Part shown: piece by piece, positions 8,794 through 17,875 of the stretch | Layout of the letters: every line of letters starts with the position of its first letter | How positions within the stretch are numbered: position 1 is the stretch's first letter | Origin: Gemmata palustris | GTDB taxonomy: Bacteria > Planctomycetota > Planctomycetia > Gemmatales > Gemmataceae | NCBI RefSeq assembly: GCF_017939745.1 | Contig: NZ_JAGKQQ010000001.1 | Coordinates: 4,340,001 to 4,404,000 of the forward strand | DNA: 64,000 bases | Direction of reading: 5' to 3' | The notes under the pieces: generated by a model | The model's input: only the letters and a program-made list of their open reading frames with translations | Told to the model about the DNA's origin: nothing | The model's database searches: none | Program-made: the position numbers and the translations under genes

Positions 8794-9339
8794 ATGGGCG
8801 CGCCCCTGGTGCGGCCGGCGGTCGCGGAACTCGAGTTCCGGCTCTACGACCGCCCGCTGCACCCCGAACTATTTGATGTGGTGGCCGTGAAGTCCGTGCC
8901 GCACGCCGGCGCGCGCCTCACGGTCCGGCTCACGCGCACCGGGCACTCCCTGAGTTGGGCCGGTCCCGGTACGTATTTGGAAGAGATCATTGCGACCGCC
9001 GGAGCGGACCTGCCCGAAACGGGCTTGCGGCTCGCCCACCGGTTCGACGGCGGGCGGCGCGGGAACTGTGTGTTCCCCACCGTGCGGTACCAGGTATCGG
9101 CCCAGGTCGAAGTGCTGAAACCGGAACAGTTCATTCACGTCCACGCGGAACTGCTCGCCGACGGCGCGCGCAAGGGGCTCGTCTTCCACGGCCCGGAGAA
9201 CAACCGCATCGGGCTGTCACCGATCGGCGTCGTGATCGTCGAAGCCCTGCCCCAATGTCTGAGCGTGAACGCTTTTCACACGTTCCCGGAAGAGTTTGCC
9301 GTCGTCAAAACGCAATCGCTGATCGAGCCAATTACGTAG
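8794..9339 (+). CDS. DUF2617-family protein
   Basis: This 181-residue cytoplasmic protein has no signal or membrane segment. The C-terminal signature FHTFPEEFAVVKTQSLIE and the central HVHAELLADGARKGLVF fit DUF2617, a family of unknown function found mainly in planctomycetes and actinobacteria. Length matches the family. The ATG at 8794 follows CCGGAGGAACCCGA, a strong ribosome site. It stands alone between a terminator and an intergenic palindrome. Family assignment is from memory of the signature, not a search. Confidence 0.7.
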   Translation: MGAPLVRPAVAELEFRLYDRPLHPELFDVVAVKSVPHAGARLTVRLTRTGHSLSWAGPGTYLEEIIATAGADLPETGLRLAHRFDGGRRGNCVFPTVRYQVSAQVEVLKPEQFIHVHAELLADGARKGLVFHGPENNRIGLSPIGVVIVEALPQCLSVNAFHTFPEEFAVVKTQSLIEPIT

Positions 9340-9378
9340 TGCGTGTTAAAAATCGAATCCGGTTCGGGTGGTTTGGAG

Positions 9379-9477
9379 CGAGCCGCGACCGCGAGGGAGC
9401 GGGAGGCCCCACCGCCCCCGGCGCTCGCACCCAACACAGGGCGGTCCCGGCACCCGCTCCCTCGCGGTCGCGGCTCG
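9379..9477. repeat. Perfect 25-bp inverted repeat, intergenic
   Basis: The arms at 9379-9403 and 9453-9477 are exact reverse complements (core GCCGCGACCGCGAGGGAGCG) separated by 49 bases. It lies between convergent genes (DUF2617 and the nucleotidyltransferase). It may act as a bidirectional terminator or be a dispersed palindromic repeat; a related core occurs at both ends of the insertion sequence at 48.2-49.6 kb. Confidence 0.8.
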
Positions 9478-9580
9478 TTAAACCAAGCCCCTCGGTTACT
9501 CGTGGTCCCTGCGGAGCTACAAATCGCTCTCGTTGTCCGAGCCGCGTTATCGGTGTTATCCGCGGCTCATCCTTCTGCTT

Positions 9581-10516
9581 CTAAACGCGCCGGCGCCGGG
9601 CCGCGATCAAGAACCGGTTCGCGCGCTCCGTGTCCGGCTTGTCCGGGAGCTTGGAACCGGCGAACGCCTCTTGGAACACGCGGTCCAGTTCCAGCGCGCG
9701 GGCCTCGACCGCCTCGAACGGCACTTCGCCGCGTCGAATGGTGAGCAACTCGTCGCGGTGCTCGCCCACGTCCACCCGAATGTCGCCGTCGCGGAGCGCG
9801 TAAATGCCGCTGTGCAGGAGCCGAATCAGGTGCATCGCGTGCTTCGGCTTGTAGTGCCGGTTCGTGGCAAATCCCCTCTTCATCAATCGAAACTGCGACA
9901 GAACGTACCCGGAGTAGGTGCGGTACAGGTGCCGCGAGAGGAACGCGGTGCGGATGCCGCGCAGTTCCGTTCCCGTTTCGTCGGCGTGCAGCACGGCGGG
10001 CGACCAGAGCACCTCGAGAATGTTCGGGTTCGCCTGGAGCGCGAGCCGGACGAACTTCTCGATCTCCCAGTCCACTTCCTCGACACCCTCCGCAAAGAAC
10101 TCGACCTGCTCCGGCGGCTTGGTGAGCGACCAGTGCCAGTCGGCGGGCGGCAGGAACACGCCGCGCCGGTCCTCGTCCGAGGATTCGGTCGCGAGCCCGA
10201 ACGCCCGCGACCCTAACATCACGCGGTACACCACGAACGCGGACACGTCCGGCCCGGCGGTCGCGGTCGCTTCGACGCTGTGATCCCCGCGCCGAACGAG
10301 CAGTTCCCCAAACTTCAACCGGAAGGACGCGCCGTCCAGGAACCGCACGAGGTACGGCCGGTCGTTCGACTCGGGCGCCTCGGCGACTTCGCCCACTGTA
10401 CCCGCAGGTTTGATGACCTCCGTACCCGGAACGCGCCGATCGTAGCGCAACACCACTTGCGACCCGACCGAGATGAGGAAGTTCGGCGGGAGGTTGTCGT
10501 CGCGGTTTTCGGACAT
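9581..10516 (-). CDS. Predicted nucleotidyltransferase (RlaP / PF10127-like)
   Basis: The protein has 311 residues. The N-terminal 75 residues form a small beta region (VGSQVVLRYDRRVP, PAGTVGEVAEAP); the remainder matches RlaP-type nucleotidyltransferases of the DNA polymerase beta superfamily: MLGSRAFGLATESSDEDRRGVFLPP carries the GSRAxGxxxxxSDxD active-site pattern, and KPKHAMHLIRLL with VDVGEHRDELL are the typical C-terminal helices. Substrates of the family are unknown. ATG at 10516 follows GGTGAGGTCGGT, which fixes the start; the frame stays open upstream only because the heptamer array encodes a repeating LSSVLCP peptide. The 5' leader therefore contains the array at 10531-10621. Confidence 0.85.
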   Translation of the reverse strand: MSENRDDNLPPNFLISVGSQVVLRYDRRVPGTEVIKPAGTVGEVAEAPESNDRPYLVRFLDGASFRLKFGELLVRRGDHSVEATATAGPDVSAFVVYRVMLGSRAFGLATESSDEDRRGVFLPPADWHWSLTKPPEQVEFFAEGVEEVDWEIEKFVRLALQANPNILEVLWSPAVLHADETGTELRGIRTAFLSRHLYRTYSGYVLSQFRLMKRGFATNRHYKPKHAMHLIRLLHSGIYALRDGDIRVDVGEHRDELLTIRRGEVPFEAVEARALELDRVFQEAFAGSKLPDKPDTERANRFLIAARRRRV

Positions 10517-10530
10517 ACCGACCTCACCAT

Positions 10531-10621
10531 CAGAGGACAGAGGACAGAGGACAGAGGACAGAGGACAGAGGACAGAGGACAGAGGACAGAGGACAGAGGA
10601 CAGAGGACAGAGGACAGAGGA
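10531..10621. repeat. Heptamer tandem array, 13 x CAGAGGA
   Basis: Thirteen perfect copies of a 7-bp unit (91 bp) are followed by one degenerate copy. The array ends about 14 bases from the ATG of the nucleotidyltransferase gene, so it lies within its leader. Confidence 0.95.
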
Positions 10622-10701
10622 CAGAGAGCAGAAGACAGGAATTTGGGTTCGGAGCAAACGCATGTTCCGACCATTACAGTCTTCTTACCCCTACGCTGTC
10701 T

Positions 10702-10792
10702 TCTGACCTCTGACCTCTGATCTCTGATCTCTGACCTCTGACCTCTGACCTCTGATCTCTGACCTCTGATCTCTGATCTCTGACCTCTGATC
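10702..10792. repeat. Heptamer tandem array, 13 x TCTGAYC
   Basis: Thirteen 7-bp units alternate irregularly between TCTGACC and TCTGATC (91 bp). On the other strand the unit reads GRTCAGA, so this array is roughly inverted relative to the one at 10531. The right end touches the stop codon of the Ada-like gene. Confidence 0.95.
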
Positions 10793-11628
10793 TAGCTCTT
10801 CTGCTCGGTTTCCAGCAGTTTCTTCTTCCGATGAAGTCCGCCGGCGTAGCCGTGGAGTTTGCCATCGGTGCCGATAACGCGGTGGCACGGCACGATCACC
10901 GCAACCGGGTTGGTGGCACACGCCCGGGCCACCGCGCGCGCCGCGGTCGGGGCGCCAATGGCTTCGGCCACTTCGCGGTAGCTCCGCGTTTCGCCGTAGG
11001 GGATCGCGAGCAGCGCGTCCCACACGCGGCGCTGGAACGCGGTCGCGCGCACGTCGAGCGGTAGTTCGATGTGCGGTTGGTCGCCGGCGAGGTGCCGTTG
11101 AAGTTCCGCGAGCCACGGTTCCAGTTCGGCGTCGTTGCGCGCGACGGCCGCGGCGGGGAACTCGGCCCGCAGCCCGGCTTCCGCTCGTTCGTCGCTGTCG
11201 GAGAAACTCAACCAGCAGATCCCCTTCTCCGTCGCGCCCAGGAGCACCCAGCCCAGATCACACTTCGCGGTGGTGAACCGGATCGCGACCGGTCCGCCCT
11301 TCTGGTACTGGCCCGGCGTCATGCCGAGTTGGTCCGCAGCGCGCTCGTAGAGTCGGCTACTGGACCCGTAGCCGGCGGCCGTCATCGCGGTGGTCACGGT
11401 ATCGCCCTTCTTGAGTTTCGTTTTGAGTCGGTCGAGTCGGCAGGCGTCCGCGAACCGGCGCGGGCTGAGACCGACGACCCGTTTGAACACGCGCTGGAGG
11501 TGCGCCGGGCTGAGACCGGCCTGCTTTCCCAGATGGGAGAGCGTCAGCGGTGTTTCGAGATTGGCGCGGATGTAGTCGCACAGATCGGCGACGAGCGAAA
11601 CGGTATCGGGATCGGCGACAGTCGGCAT
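10792..11628 (-). CDS. Ada-like AraC/O6-alkylguanine-DNA alkyltransferase fusion
   Basis: This 278-residue protein repairs O6-alkylguanine by transferring the alkyl group to a Cys. Residues 10-108 are an AraC-type double HTH (LSHLGKQAGLSPAHLQRVFK, TAAGYGSSSRLYERAADQLG); residues 115-195 are the RNase H-like domain; residues 195-275 are the alkyltransferase domain with acceptor Cys248 in VIVPCHRVIG and YGETRSYREVA before it. It lacks the N-terminal zinc-binding methylphosphotriester domain of E. coli Ada, so phosphotriester-triggered autoregulation is not expected. ATG at 11628 follows CACGGAGGTGCCGCG. The stop codon abuts a heptamer array. Confidence 0.9.
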   Translation of the reverse strand: MPTVADPDTVSLVADLCDYIRANLETPLTLSHLGKQAGLSPAHLQRVFKRVVGLSPRRFADACRLDRLKTKLKKGDTVTTAMTAAGYGSSSRLYERAADQLGMTPGQYQKGGPVAIRFTTAKCDLGWVLLGATEKGICWLSFSDSDERAEAGLRAEFPAAAVARNDAELEPWLAELQRHLAGDQPHIELPLDVRATAFQRRVWDALLAIPYGETRSYREVAEAIGAPTAARAVARACATNPVAVIVPCHRVIGTDGKLHGYAGGLHRKKKLLETEQKS

Positions 11629-11772
11629 CGCGGCACCTCCGTGCTTACGATACCTCGAGGGGTGAGCGGGGAACTATCCGGTTCTTGCGCCCAGCGATGG
11701 ATTTGTGGCAATCCGATGTGAAGACTGGTGTGCGGCGCGAGTTAGGTCTGTACTCGCGCCGCATACGCGGGG

Positions 11773-13530
11773 TTACGACTTCTTCGGTTCCGGGTTCTTC
11801 TTCGGCTCCGGGTCTTTCTCTTTCATCGGCTCGGAGTCTTTCTTCGGCTCGGTACCGCCCTTGCCGGGTTGCGTGTCCACGCCGATCACCTTGGTCTGGT
11901 TCACTTCGGGCGCGGGCCAGATGGTCATCGGCTTGGCGTACTTGGCCGCGGCGTCGCGGAGGCACACGATCAGCCCGTTGTCGGCGGCGAGGTACACGCG
12001 GTCGGAGGCCGTGTTCACGATGTGAATGTTGAACTCGCTGAAGTTGGCCGTCCCGAGCGGCCCGGACTTCTGGCGCGCCGGGTCGGTGGGGCGCTTCGCG
12101 TCGAACACCAGGAACCGGCCCTGGCGGTCGCGGACGTAGAGCAGCTCCTCGTTCGCGCCGATCACGCGATCGGCACTGTCGTCCGACCGCCACACGACGT
12201 TCCCGGTCTCCCGGTTCAGGCACACCACGCCGCTGTTGTCGCCGGCCGCGTAGAGGTGCGTTTTCGTGACGAACGGGGAATGGTTATTGATCCCGCCCGG
12301 GTTGGAGCGCCACTTGGGAGCGATCCCGCCGGCCAGGTTTCCCCCGGTCGCTTCGAGAGCGATCAGGGTGCCATTGGCGAACGGGATGTAGTGGGTCGTC
12401 CCGCTCGCGACGGGTGCAGCCGGGATTGCGGAGGTGAGCCGCTCGCTCACCTCTGTGACCACGTTGCCCAGCGCGGTCCGCTTGCTGAGCGCCAGAACGG
12501 TGTTGTCGTCCGTCACCGCCCACGCGCGCGTCGGGGTGAGGATGATCGGGTAAATGACCCGACTGGTGAGCCCGTACTGCCACCGGACCGGCGGCTCGAC
12601 CGCCTTCGGTCGCAGGTCACTCAGCAGCATGGCCCCGGCGATCGACGGCGGAATGGAACTCAGCGACGGCGTGCTCTGGATGTACCGCCCGGCCTCGTTC
12701 CGGAGGTGGTACGGCTGCCGCAGCGACGGCAGCAAGCCGAGCGACACGGCCGGCGACCGGTTCTCGAGCGAGTACGGCGGCATGACGCTCGGGAGCGTAC
12801 TCAGCGACGGCGTCTTCGACCCGGCGGACCCGCCCACGGGCGCCTCGAGAACGCGCGGCCGGACCGTCTGCTCGAACCCCTCGTTCGGCGGCAGGCTCGT
12901 ACCCGGGGAGTACCGGCTGAGCAGGTCATCGATGGGATTGGTGTCGCTCTTCTTCGCGCCCTGATCGAGCTGGTCGCCCCCTTTGCCCGATGCGTTTATG
13001 GTGATCGGGCGGGGCATGTCGAACACGGCGACGCGGTGCGCGCCCGCGTTCCCCGGGCGCACCCCCAGCACGCAGTACACGGCCGTGTCGTCCGCGGCCA
13101 GTCCGGTGGTCGGCGTGGAGCCGAGCTCGGCCACGAACTCCGTCACCCCGGTGTAGCGGTAGAAGGCGTACAACTTGGTGACGTGAGCACAGAACACGAA
13201 ATTCGCGTTGGCCGCGACCGGGTACGCGGTCCCGGACGTCCCGTTGCCCAGCCGCGCCGCCCACTGCAGGCGCCCGGTGAGCGCGTCGATGGCGATGAGC
13301 ACCCCGGCCCGGGTCTGCACGAACACCTGGTCGCCGATCGTCTGGACCTGCGAGAGCGTGTCGCGGGTGCCCTCGACCGGGACCACCACGCTCCACTCGG
13401 CGCGCAGGTTCAGCCGGTCGAGCGCCGCCTTTTCCGGCGGGACCGCCTTCGAGTACACGTTGTTCAATTGGGCCGGGGCGGGGCCGGCGGCGAGCGCGAG
13501 GCCGACGACCGCGACGAAACGATGCCACAT
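11773..13530 (-). CDS. Secreted PQQ-like beta-propeller protein with charged tail
   Basis: This is a 585-residue secreted protein with a signal peptide (FVAVVGLALAAGPAPAQ). Propeller units include AIDALTGRLQWAARL, TLIALEATGGN, CLNRETGNVVWRS and LVFDAKRPTDPAR. A long Ser/Pro/Leu-rich insertion at about residues 210-310 (LSTLPSVMPPYSLEN, TPSLSSIPPSIAG) interrupts the propeller and is probably disordered. The C-terminus is a Lys/Glu/Pro repeat (units like KDPEPKKNPEPKK) that could bind the cell wall or another protein. It is an uncharacterised member of the BamB/PQQ-like superfamily. The start ATG at 13530 begins the signal peptide directly. Confidence 0.85.
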   Translation of the reverse strand: MWHRFVAVVGLALAAGPAPAQLNNVYSKAVPPEKAALDRLNLRAEWSVVVPVEGTRDTLSQVQTIGDQVFVQTRAGVLIAIDALTGRLQWAARLGNGTSGTAYPVAANANFVFCAHVTKLYAFYRYTGVTEFVAELGSTPTTGLAADDTAVYCVLGVRPGNAGAHRVAVFDMPRPITINASGKGGDQLDQGAKKSDTNPIDDLLSRYSPGTSLPPNEGFEQTVRPRVLEAPVGGSAGSKTPSLSTLPSVMPPYSLENRSPAVSLGLLPSLRQPYHLRNEAGRYIQSTPSLSSIPPSIAGAMLLSDLRPKAVEPPVRWQYGLTSRVIYPIILTPTRAWAVTDDNTVLALSKRTALGNVVTEVSERLTSAIPAAPVASGTTHYIPFANGTLIALEATGGNLAGGIAPKWRSNPGGINNHSPFVTKTHLYAAGDNSGVVCLNRETGNVVWRSDDSADRVIGANEELLYVRDRQGRFLVFDAKRPTDPARQKSGPLGTANFSEFNIHIVNTASDRVYLAADNGLIVCLRDAAAKYAKPMTIWPAPEVNQTKVIGVDTQPGKGGTEPKKDSEPMKEKDPEPKKNPEPKKS

Positions 13531-13669
13531 GAGTGCGACTCCGGTGCGGCGGGCGCGAAACTTAACTTTTAGTTTAACAACGCGCGGCCGCGAATGTGAG
13601 CGCCGATCCGCGCGAACGGGCGCCGAAGGTTCCGGGAGAGGTGCGGGTGGCGCCGATTGTGCGGGCCGC

Positions 13670-14182
13670 TCACTTCTTGCCCAGTTCGCGCTTCCGGCGG
13701 AAGAAGTCGGTGAGGAGCGCGGAGCACCGGTCCGCGAGGACGCCCCCGACCACCTCGGCGCGGTGGTTCAACCGCGGGTCGCTCGCGATCTGGTAGAGCG
13801 TGTGGCACGCCCCGGCCTTCGGGTCGGTGCAGCCGTACACCACCATCGGCACCCGGGCCTGGACGATCCCGCCGGCGCACATCGGGCACGGTTCGAGCGT
13901 GACGTACAGGATGCACTTCTCCAGGCGCCACGACTTGAGCGCGGTGGCGGCCTGCGTGAGCGCGATCATCTCCGCGTGCGCGGTCGGGTCGTTGAGCTGC
14001 TCGCGCATGTTGTGCGCCTGCCCGATCGCCCCGAGTTCCGGGTGAATGATGACCGCTCCGACCGGTACTTCGTCTTCCTGGGCCGCGGTGCCGGCTTCCT
14101 CGAGCGCCGTCTCCATGTGGTGGACGTGGAACGGGTGCGCCGGGTCGGTGAACGCGAGATCGAACGGGTTGAGCTGGTTCAT
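13670..14182 (-). CDS. tadA: tRNA-specific adenosine deaminase
   Basis: The enzyme converts A34 to inosine in the tRNA-Arg anticodon. The zinc deaminase motifs are intact: HAE in [15 protein letters not shown] (catalytic Glu) and PCPMC in [19 protein letters not shown]. The N-terminal EVPVGAVII and C-terminal [15 protein letters not shown] fit the family, whose usual length is 150-170 residues. I place the start at ATG 14182 (170 residues); a TTG at 14236 would add 18 residues with no similarity to known TadA starts. No strong ribosome site is visible for either, so the start is uncertain by tens of codons. Confidence 0.9.
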   Translation of the reverse strand: MNQLNPFDLAFTDPAHPFHVHHMETALEEAGTAAQEDEVPVGAVIIHPELGAIGQAHNMREQLNDPTAHAEMIALTQAATALKSWRLEKCILYVTLEPCPMCAGGIVQARVPMVVYGCTDPKAGACHTLYQIASDPRLNHRAEVVGGVLADRCSALLTDFFRRKRELGKK

Positions 14183-14280
14183 GTAGTCGCTAAGCGTAAC
14201 GGTCGAGGGGACAGTGCAAAAGGCGATATGGGACAACAGCCCATGCCGTGGAATTGAGCTTTAAAGCCCTGACAATCGCG

Positions 14281-14343
14281 AACGGCGCGGCGTAAGCCCG
14301 CCGGTAGTGCTCTAAAACACCGGCGGGCTTACGCCGCGCCGTT
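14281..14343. terminator. Perfect 24-bp palindrome, probable terminator
   Basis: The arms 14281-14304 and 14320-14343 are exact complements with a 15-base loop. It lies about 50 bases past the stop of the large minus-strand gene at 14394. The T-tract is short in either direction, so it may act as a stable RNA 3' end or a dispersed palindrome. Confidence 0.6.
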
Positions 14344-14393
14344 TGCTAGATCTCAATGAAGTGTCGCGCAAAGCTATGTAAGTCCGCAGCGCG

Positions 14394-16568
14394 TCACTTC
14401 ACCAGTTCATTGAGCGTGTAGTACGCCTCCGGGTGCAACACGGGTTCACCGGTGCGGGACTTCGGGCCGTCGAGACGGAGTTCGTACACGCGGCCCTTCT
14501 TCAGCCCGCCCACCGGCACGGTCAGCGTCTTGCCGTCCTTCGAGAGCGCCGCGGCGCCGGCGGTTTCGGCGCGCGTGTCCACTTCCGGGCCGCCGTAGTC
14601 GCTCTTGTAAGCGTAGGTGTACGAGCTGACCGCCACGGGCCGGGCGCCGATCGTCTCCGGGTCCAGCGGTTTGGTGAACGTGAGCGCGAAGCCCTCTTTC
14701 GTCAAGTTGATGTGGTGGATGTCGAACGGCTCCGCGCCCGTGTACACGACCCGCTGGAGCCCGTGAGGTTTGCCGCCGAGCGACCCCCACCCGCGGTTCG
14801 TCTGGCCCGCGAACAGGCTCCCGTCCGGCGCGAAGCACAGCCGGTTCACCCCGCACTGCAACCCGCTCCGGAACGGGAAGCACGCGCCCTGGTACACGCC
14901 GTTCACCTTCTCCAGCGCCACCCGCATCACGACGGAGTTCGTCTGGTCGCCGACGAAGCACTGGCCCGCGTAGGGGCCGAACTTACCGCCGGTGGTGTCC
15001 CAAATCGGCTCACTGGCGGACTTCCCCATCCGCCCGTAGGGGAACCAGATACACGGCGGGTCCAGGTCCGGGTACACCGGCGCCGGGCGCACCCACGGGA
15101 GCGTGCGCCCGAGGTCGTTCCACTTCTTCTGCGAGGGCTGCGTGCCGTCGTACCACATCCCGCTCGCGACCTTCTCAGGCACCTTCCCGGCGAACGGCGA
15201 ATCCTTCACCCACCGGAGCCCGGCCTGGTGCCCGTAGAACGCGCCTTTCTTCAGGTGGTGTAACTTGTTCGTCACCACCCACTCGCCCTGGTTGTCGCAG
15301 TAGAACAGTTCGCCGTCCGGCGCGAAGTTGATGCCGTTGGGCGAGCGCAGGCCGTAAGCATACGGCTCCATCTTGCCGTCGGGCGAGACCTTCACGCACC
15401 ACCCGCGCCACGGAGCCTTCGCCTGGTGCCCGCCGCCGAACCCGACGTTGAGCGTGATGAAGAAGTTCCCCTGTTTGTCGCGCGCCGGGCCGAACGCGAA
15501 CTCGTGGTAGTCGCCCGACACGCCCCACTTGTCGCACACGGTCTGGTACTCGTCCGCCTTGCCGTCGTGGTCGATGTCCACGAGTTTCGTCAGCTCGGGG
15601 CGCTGGACCACGAAGACCGTGTCGTTGGACTCGACGAACAGCCCGAGCGCCTCGTGCAACCCGGTCGCGAATTTCGTCATCTTGATGTCGGCGACGTTCT
15701 CCGCGGTCGGGTTGTGGATCAGGTACACGTCCCCGCGGCGCGTGCAGGCGAGCAGTTTGCCGTCCGGCCGGAACGCGAGCCCGCCCACCTCCAGCACGCA
15801 GTCGTTCGCCAGCGGAACCGTGTCGATCCGGTACGACGCGGATTCGTTCTTCGCGGCGGCCCCCGACGCCTCGACGACGCCCTTGGGCGGGAAGTCGCGG
15901 TCGAGGCGCTTGCGGATCGTTTCCGGCACCACGTCGGGCAGTTCCGGGTTCACGTACACGGCCCACTCGCCCGCCTCCTGGCACACCTTGACGAGCAGCT
16001 CGTTTGTCCCGGCCTTCACGTCGGCGAACACCATGTCCTGGTCCGGCGCGGCGGCGCGCGTGTGGGCCTCGTGCAGCACGCGCTTGCCGTTCACGAACAC
16101 GCTGATGGTGTCATCGCTGCCGAACGAGATGGGCAGCTTGAACGCCCGGGGCGACTCGAACGTGTGGTAGAGGTACACCACCGCGTCGGTGGTCACGTCC
16201 GGGAAGAGTTTCTGGAGGTTGACGACGCGGCCCAGTTGGAACGTGTCGTACTCCTTCCACGCCACCTTCGCGCCGGACTTGCCGGCGTAGGTCGCCTTCA
16301 GATCGACCTTCTTTTCGGGCGGGTACGCGAAGTCGAAACCGACCCGGTCCGCGTTGTCGAACGGCCCCGCGAAGTACCACTTGCCCTCGAGCGTGGGCAA
16401 CTTGTGCGAACCGAGCGTGGCCCGTGCGCTGTCTGCCCGGTTGCCCTTGTTCACGTACTCGCCCACGGACTCCTTCGGCGGTTGCGCCGCGGGGACGAAC
16501 GTGCGCGACGGAACGAGGGCGACACCGATGGCCAGCGCCGCGGTGAGGAGTGGGTACAGGCGGGTCAT
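14394..16568 (-). CDS. Large secreted protein: beta-sandwich plus NHL/sorbosone-dehydrogenase-like propeller
   Basis: This 724-residue secreted protein has a signal peptide (LYPLLTAALAIGVALVPS). Residues about 45-215 form a beta-sandwich module with GKWYFAGPFDN and SDDTISVFVNGKRVL, similar to carbohydrate-binding or PA14-like modules. Residues about 240-600 form a propeller of the glucose/sorbosone dehydrogenase or NHL type (LEVGGLAFRPDGKLLACTRRGDVYLI, GLRSPNGINFAPDGELFYCD, VNRLCFAPDGSLFAGQT). A C-terminal beta domain follows. Such proteins are common in planctomycete polysaccharide-degradation regions, but no catalytic residues can be assigned. The ATG at 16568 starts the signal; the upstream open frame is not protein-like. 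Confidence 0.85.
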   Translation of the reverse strand: MTRLYPLLTAALAIGVALVPSRTFVPAAQPPKESVGEYVNKGNRADSARATLGSHKLPTLEGKWYFAGPFDNADRVGFDFAYPPEKKVDLKATYAGKSGAKVAWKEYDTFQLGRVVNLQKLFPDVTTDAVVYLYHTFESPRAFKLPISFGSDDTISVFVNGKRVLHEAHTRAAAPDQDMVFADVKAGTNELLVKVCQEAGEWAVYVNPELPDVVPETIRKRLDRDFPPKGVVEASGAAAKNESASYRIDTVPLANDCVLEVGGLAFRPDGKLLACTRRGDVYLIHNPTAENVADIKMTKFATGLHEALGLFVESNDTVFVVQRPELTKLVDIDHDGKADEYQTVCDKWGVSGDYHEFAFGPARDKQGNFFITLNVGFGGGHQAKAPWRGWCVKVSPDGKMEPYAYGLRSPNGINFAPDGELFYCDNQGEWVVTNKLHHLKKGAFYGHQAGLRWVKDSPFAGKVPEKVASGMWYDGTQPSQKKWNDLGRTLPWVRPAPVYPDLDPPCIWFPYGRMGKSASEPIWDTTGGKFGPYAGQCFVGDQTNSVVMRVALEKVNGVYQGACFPFRSGLQCGVNRLCFAPDGSLFAGQTNRGWGSLGGKPHGLQRVVYTGAEPFDIHHINLTKEGFALTFTKPLDPETIGARPVAVSSYTYAYKSDYGGPEVDTRAETAGAAALSKDGKTLTVPVGGLKKGRVYELRLDGPKSRTGEPVLHPEAYYTLNELVK

Positions 16569-16630
16569 CACAACTCCGGGACGTGCGGGCGTGGCGGGGA
16601 GGTTTGCGGGGTGAGAACGAGTGTACCCCG

Positions 16631-17356
16631 TTAGAACTGGTTCCACAACCGCGCGAATTCGGCAGTGAACGCGGCGATCAGACTCGCGTCGGCGGTATCG
16701 ACGATGTTCTCGAAGTTCATGTCGGCCGCACCGCGGGTCCAGTTGTAACTGCCGTTGATGAGCCGCGCGCCATCGAAGATGGCGAACTTGTGGTGCATGT
16801 GCCCGTTGAGGCCCGTGTCCGCGGGGCCGTGCATGTCGTCTGTTTTCACAGCGATGCCCGCTTCGCGGAACTTCTGGATGTCCGAACCGGCGTCGTGTTG
16901 TTTCTCGTTGTCCGTGATGATGCGCACGACCACTTTGCGCCGGTGCGCATCGAGAATCGCCCGGGTAATGCGGTCATCGGTGATCGTGAACACGCACACG
17001 TCCGCGGTGCGCCGGCACTGACCGAACCGGTGAATGATCTGCTGGAGGCACCGTTCGCCCGGCGCGAAGAACGCTTCGTCTTGGCCCGCCGTCGGCACAC
17101 CGGAGGTTTGAGCGACCGAAGCGAGCGGTGCGAGCACCTTCATCACGTCTTCGAGCCACTCCACCAGTTCGGCGGACGCGGGATCGGCGATTGCCCGGCG
17201 CACGACCTCGAACGCGGAGTGCCGAACCAGCCCGCGGTGCTGGTCGGACTTCACGTTCTTCGCGAGCCAGTCCGTGAGTGCGGATTTCTCGCCGCCGGAG
17301 AGCTTGCGATCGGCGAGCGATTGCGTGAGGAAGCGGTCGAGGTCTTCGGGGTTCAT
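16631..17356 (-). CDS. Phospholipase D-like (Nuc/MitoPLD-type) protein
   Basis: This is a 241-residue protein. Residues about 1-85 are helical (FLTQSLADRKLSGGEKSAL, SAFEVVRRAIADP) and could be a protein- or DNA-binding module. The C-terminal domain carries one HKD motif: HHKFAIFDGARLINGSYNW, followed by NFENIVD. A single HKD with this spacing is typical of Nuc-like nucleases and MitoPLD, which dimerise to form one active site. It therefore probably cleaves nucleic acid or a phosphodiester, but the substrate is unknown. ATG at 17356 was chosen over a TTG 14 codons upstream. It starts just upstream of the large secreted gene on the same strand. Confidence 0.8.
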   Translation of the reverse strand: MNPEDLDRFLTQSLADRKLSGGEKSALTDWLAKNVKSDQHRGLVRHSAFEVVRRAIADPASAELVEWLEDVMKVLAPLASVAQTSGVPTAGQDEAFFAPGERCLQQIIHRFGQCRRTADVCVFTITDDRITRAILDAHRRKVVVRIITDNEKQHDAGSDIQKFREAGIAVKTDDMHGPADTGLNGHMHHKFAIFDGARLINGSYNWTRGAADMNFENIVDTADASLIAAFTAEFARLWNQF

Positions 17357-17404
17357 CGCGGTCCGGTTGTTCTTCGCGGGTTTGGTCCGCCGGGTCAAAT
17401 TAGC

Positions 17405-17833
17405 TCAGATAACCGATGAATCCGTGTTACGACATATTTCAAAAGAGGCCCAACGACGCGGTACACATTTGAGCCAAACGTGGAGACCAAGATAGTCGTC
17501 TTCGCGGGCCACTCCGAACTTCGGGGGCTCCAGGCACCGGCACATCACACCGATTAGAAACGAAGTCGGGTCGCGGTACGCGGTGTACGACTCACCACCA
17601 ATGTAGTACGCCCCGGTCAAACGACCGAGGTGCGGAAAGCCCTCTTCTTCGCCATCAAAAACTAACCGCGGATCGTTCAGATATGATTCGATTTCGCGTT
17701 GGACCACCCGAAGCATTTTGGTCCGGTGCCGCTGAATCGCCGCGAACTCAACGACCGTGATGGCGGTGATGTTAAGATCGGGCTGCGTCGCCCACTCCGG
17801 CGGCGCAACTCGGTTTAGCCGAAACTTTGCCAC
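17405..17833 (-). CDS. Hypothetical protein
   Basis: This 142-residue soluble protein has no recognised family. It is acidic-aromatic with motifs such as LTGAYYIGGESYTAYRDP and CRCLEPPKFGVAREDDYLGLHVWL. The GTG start at 17831-17833 has AGAGGACG upstream at acceptable spacing. The C-terminus (EICRNTDSSVI) is less protein-like and may have been extended by a recent change. It lies 48 bases before the PLD-like gene on the same strand and could be cotranscribed. Confidence 0.65.
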   Translation of the reverse strand: MAKFRLNRVAPPEWATQPDLNITAITVVEFAAIQRHRTKMLRVVQREIESYLNDPRLVFDGEEEGFPHLGRLTGAYYIGGESYTAYRDPTSFLIGVMCRCLEPPKFGVAREDDYLGLHVWLKCVPRRWASFEICRNTDSSVI

Positions 17834-17875
17834 TCGTGCGTCCTCTGTCGCACCACGAACCGCTACGTTCTTGTT

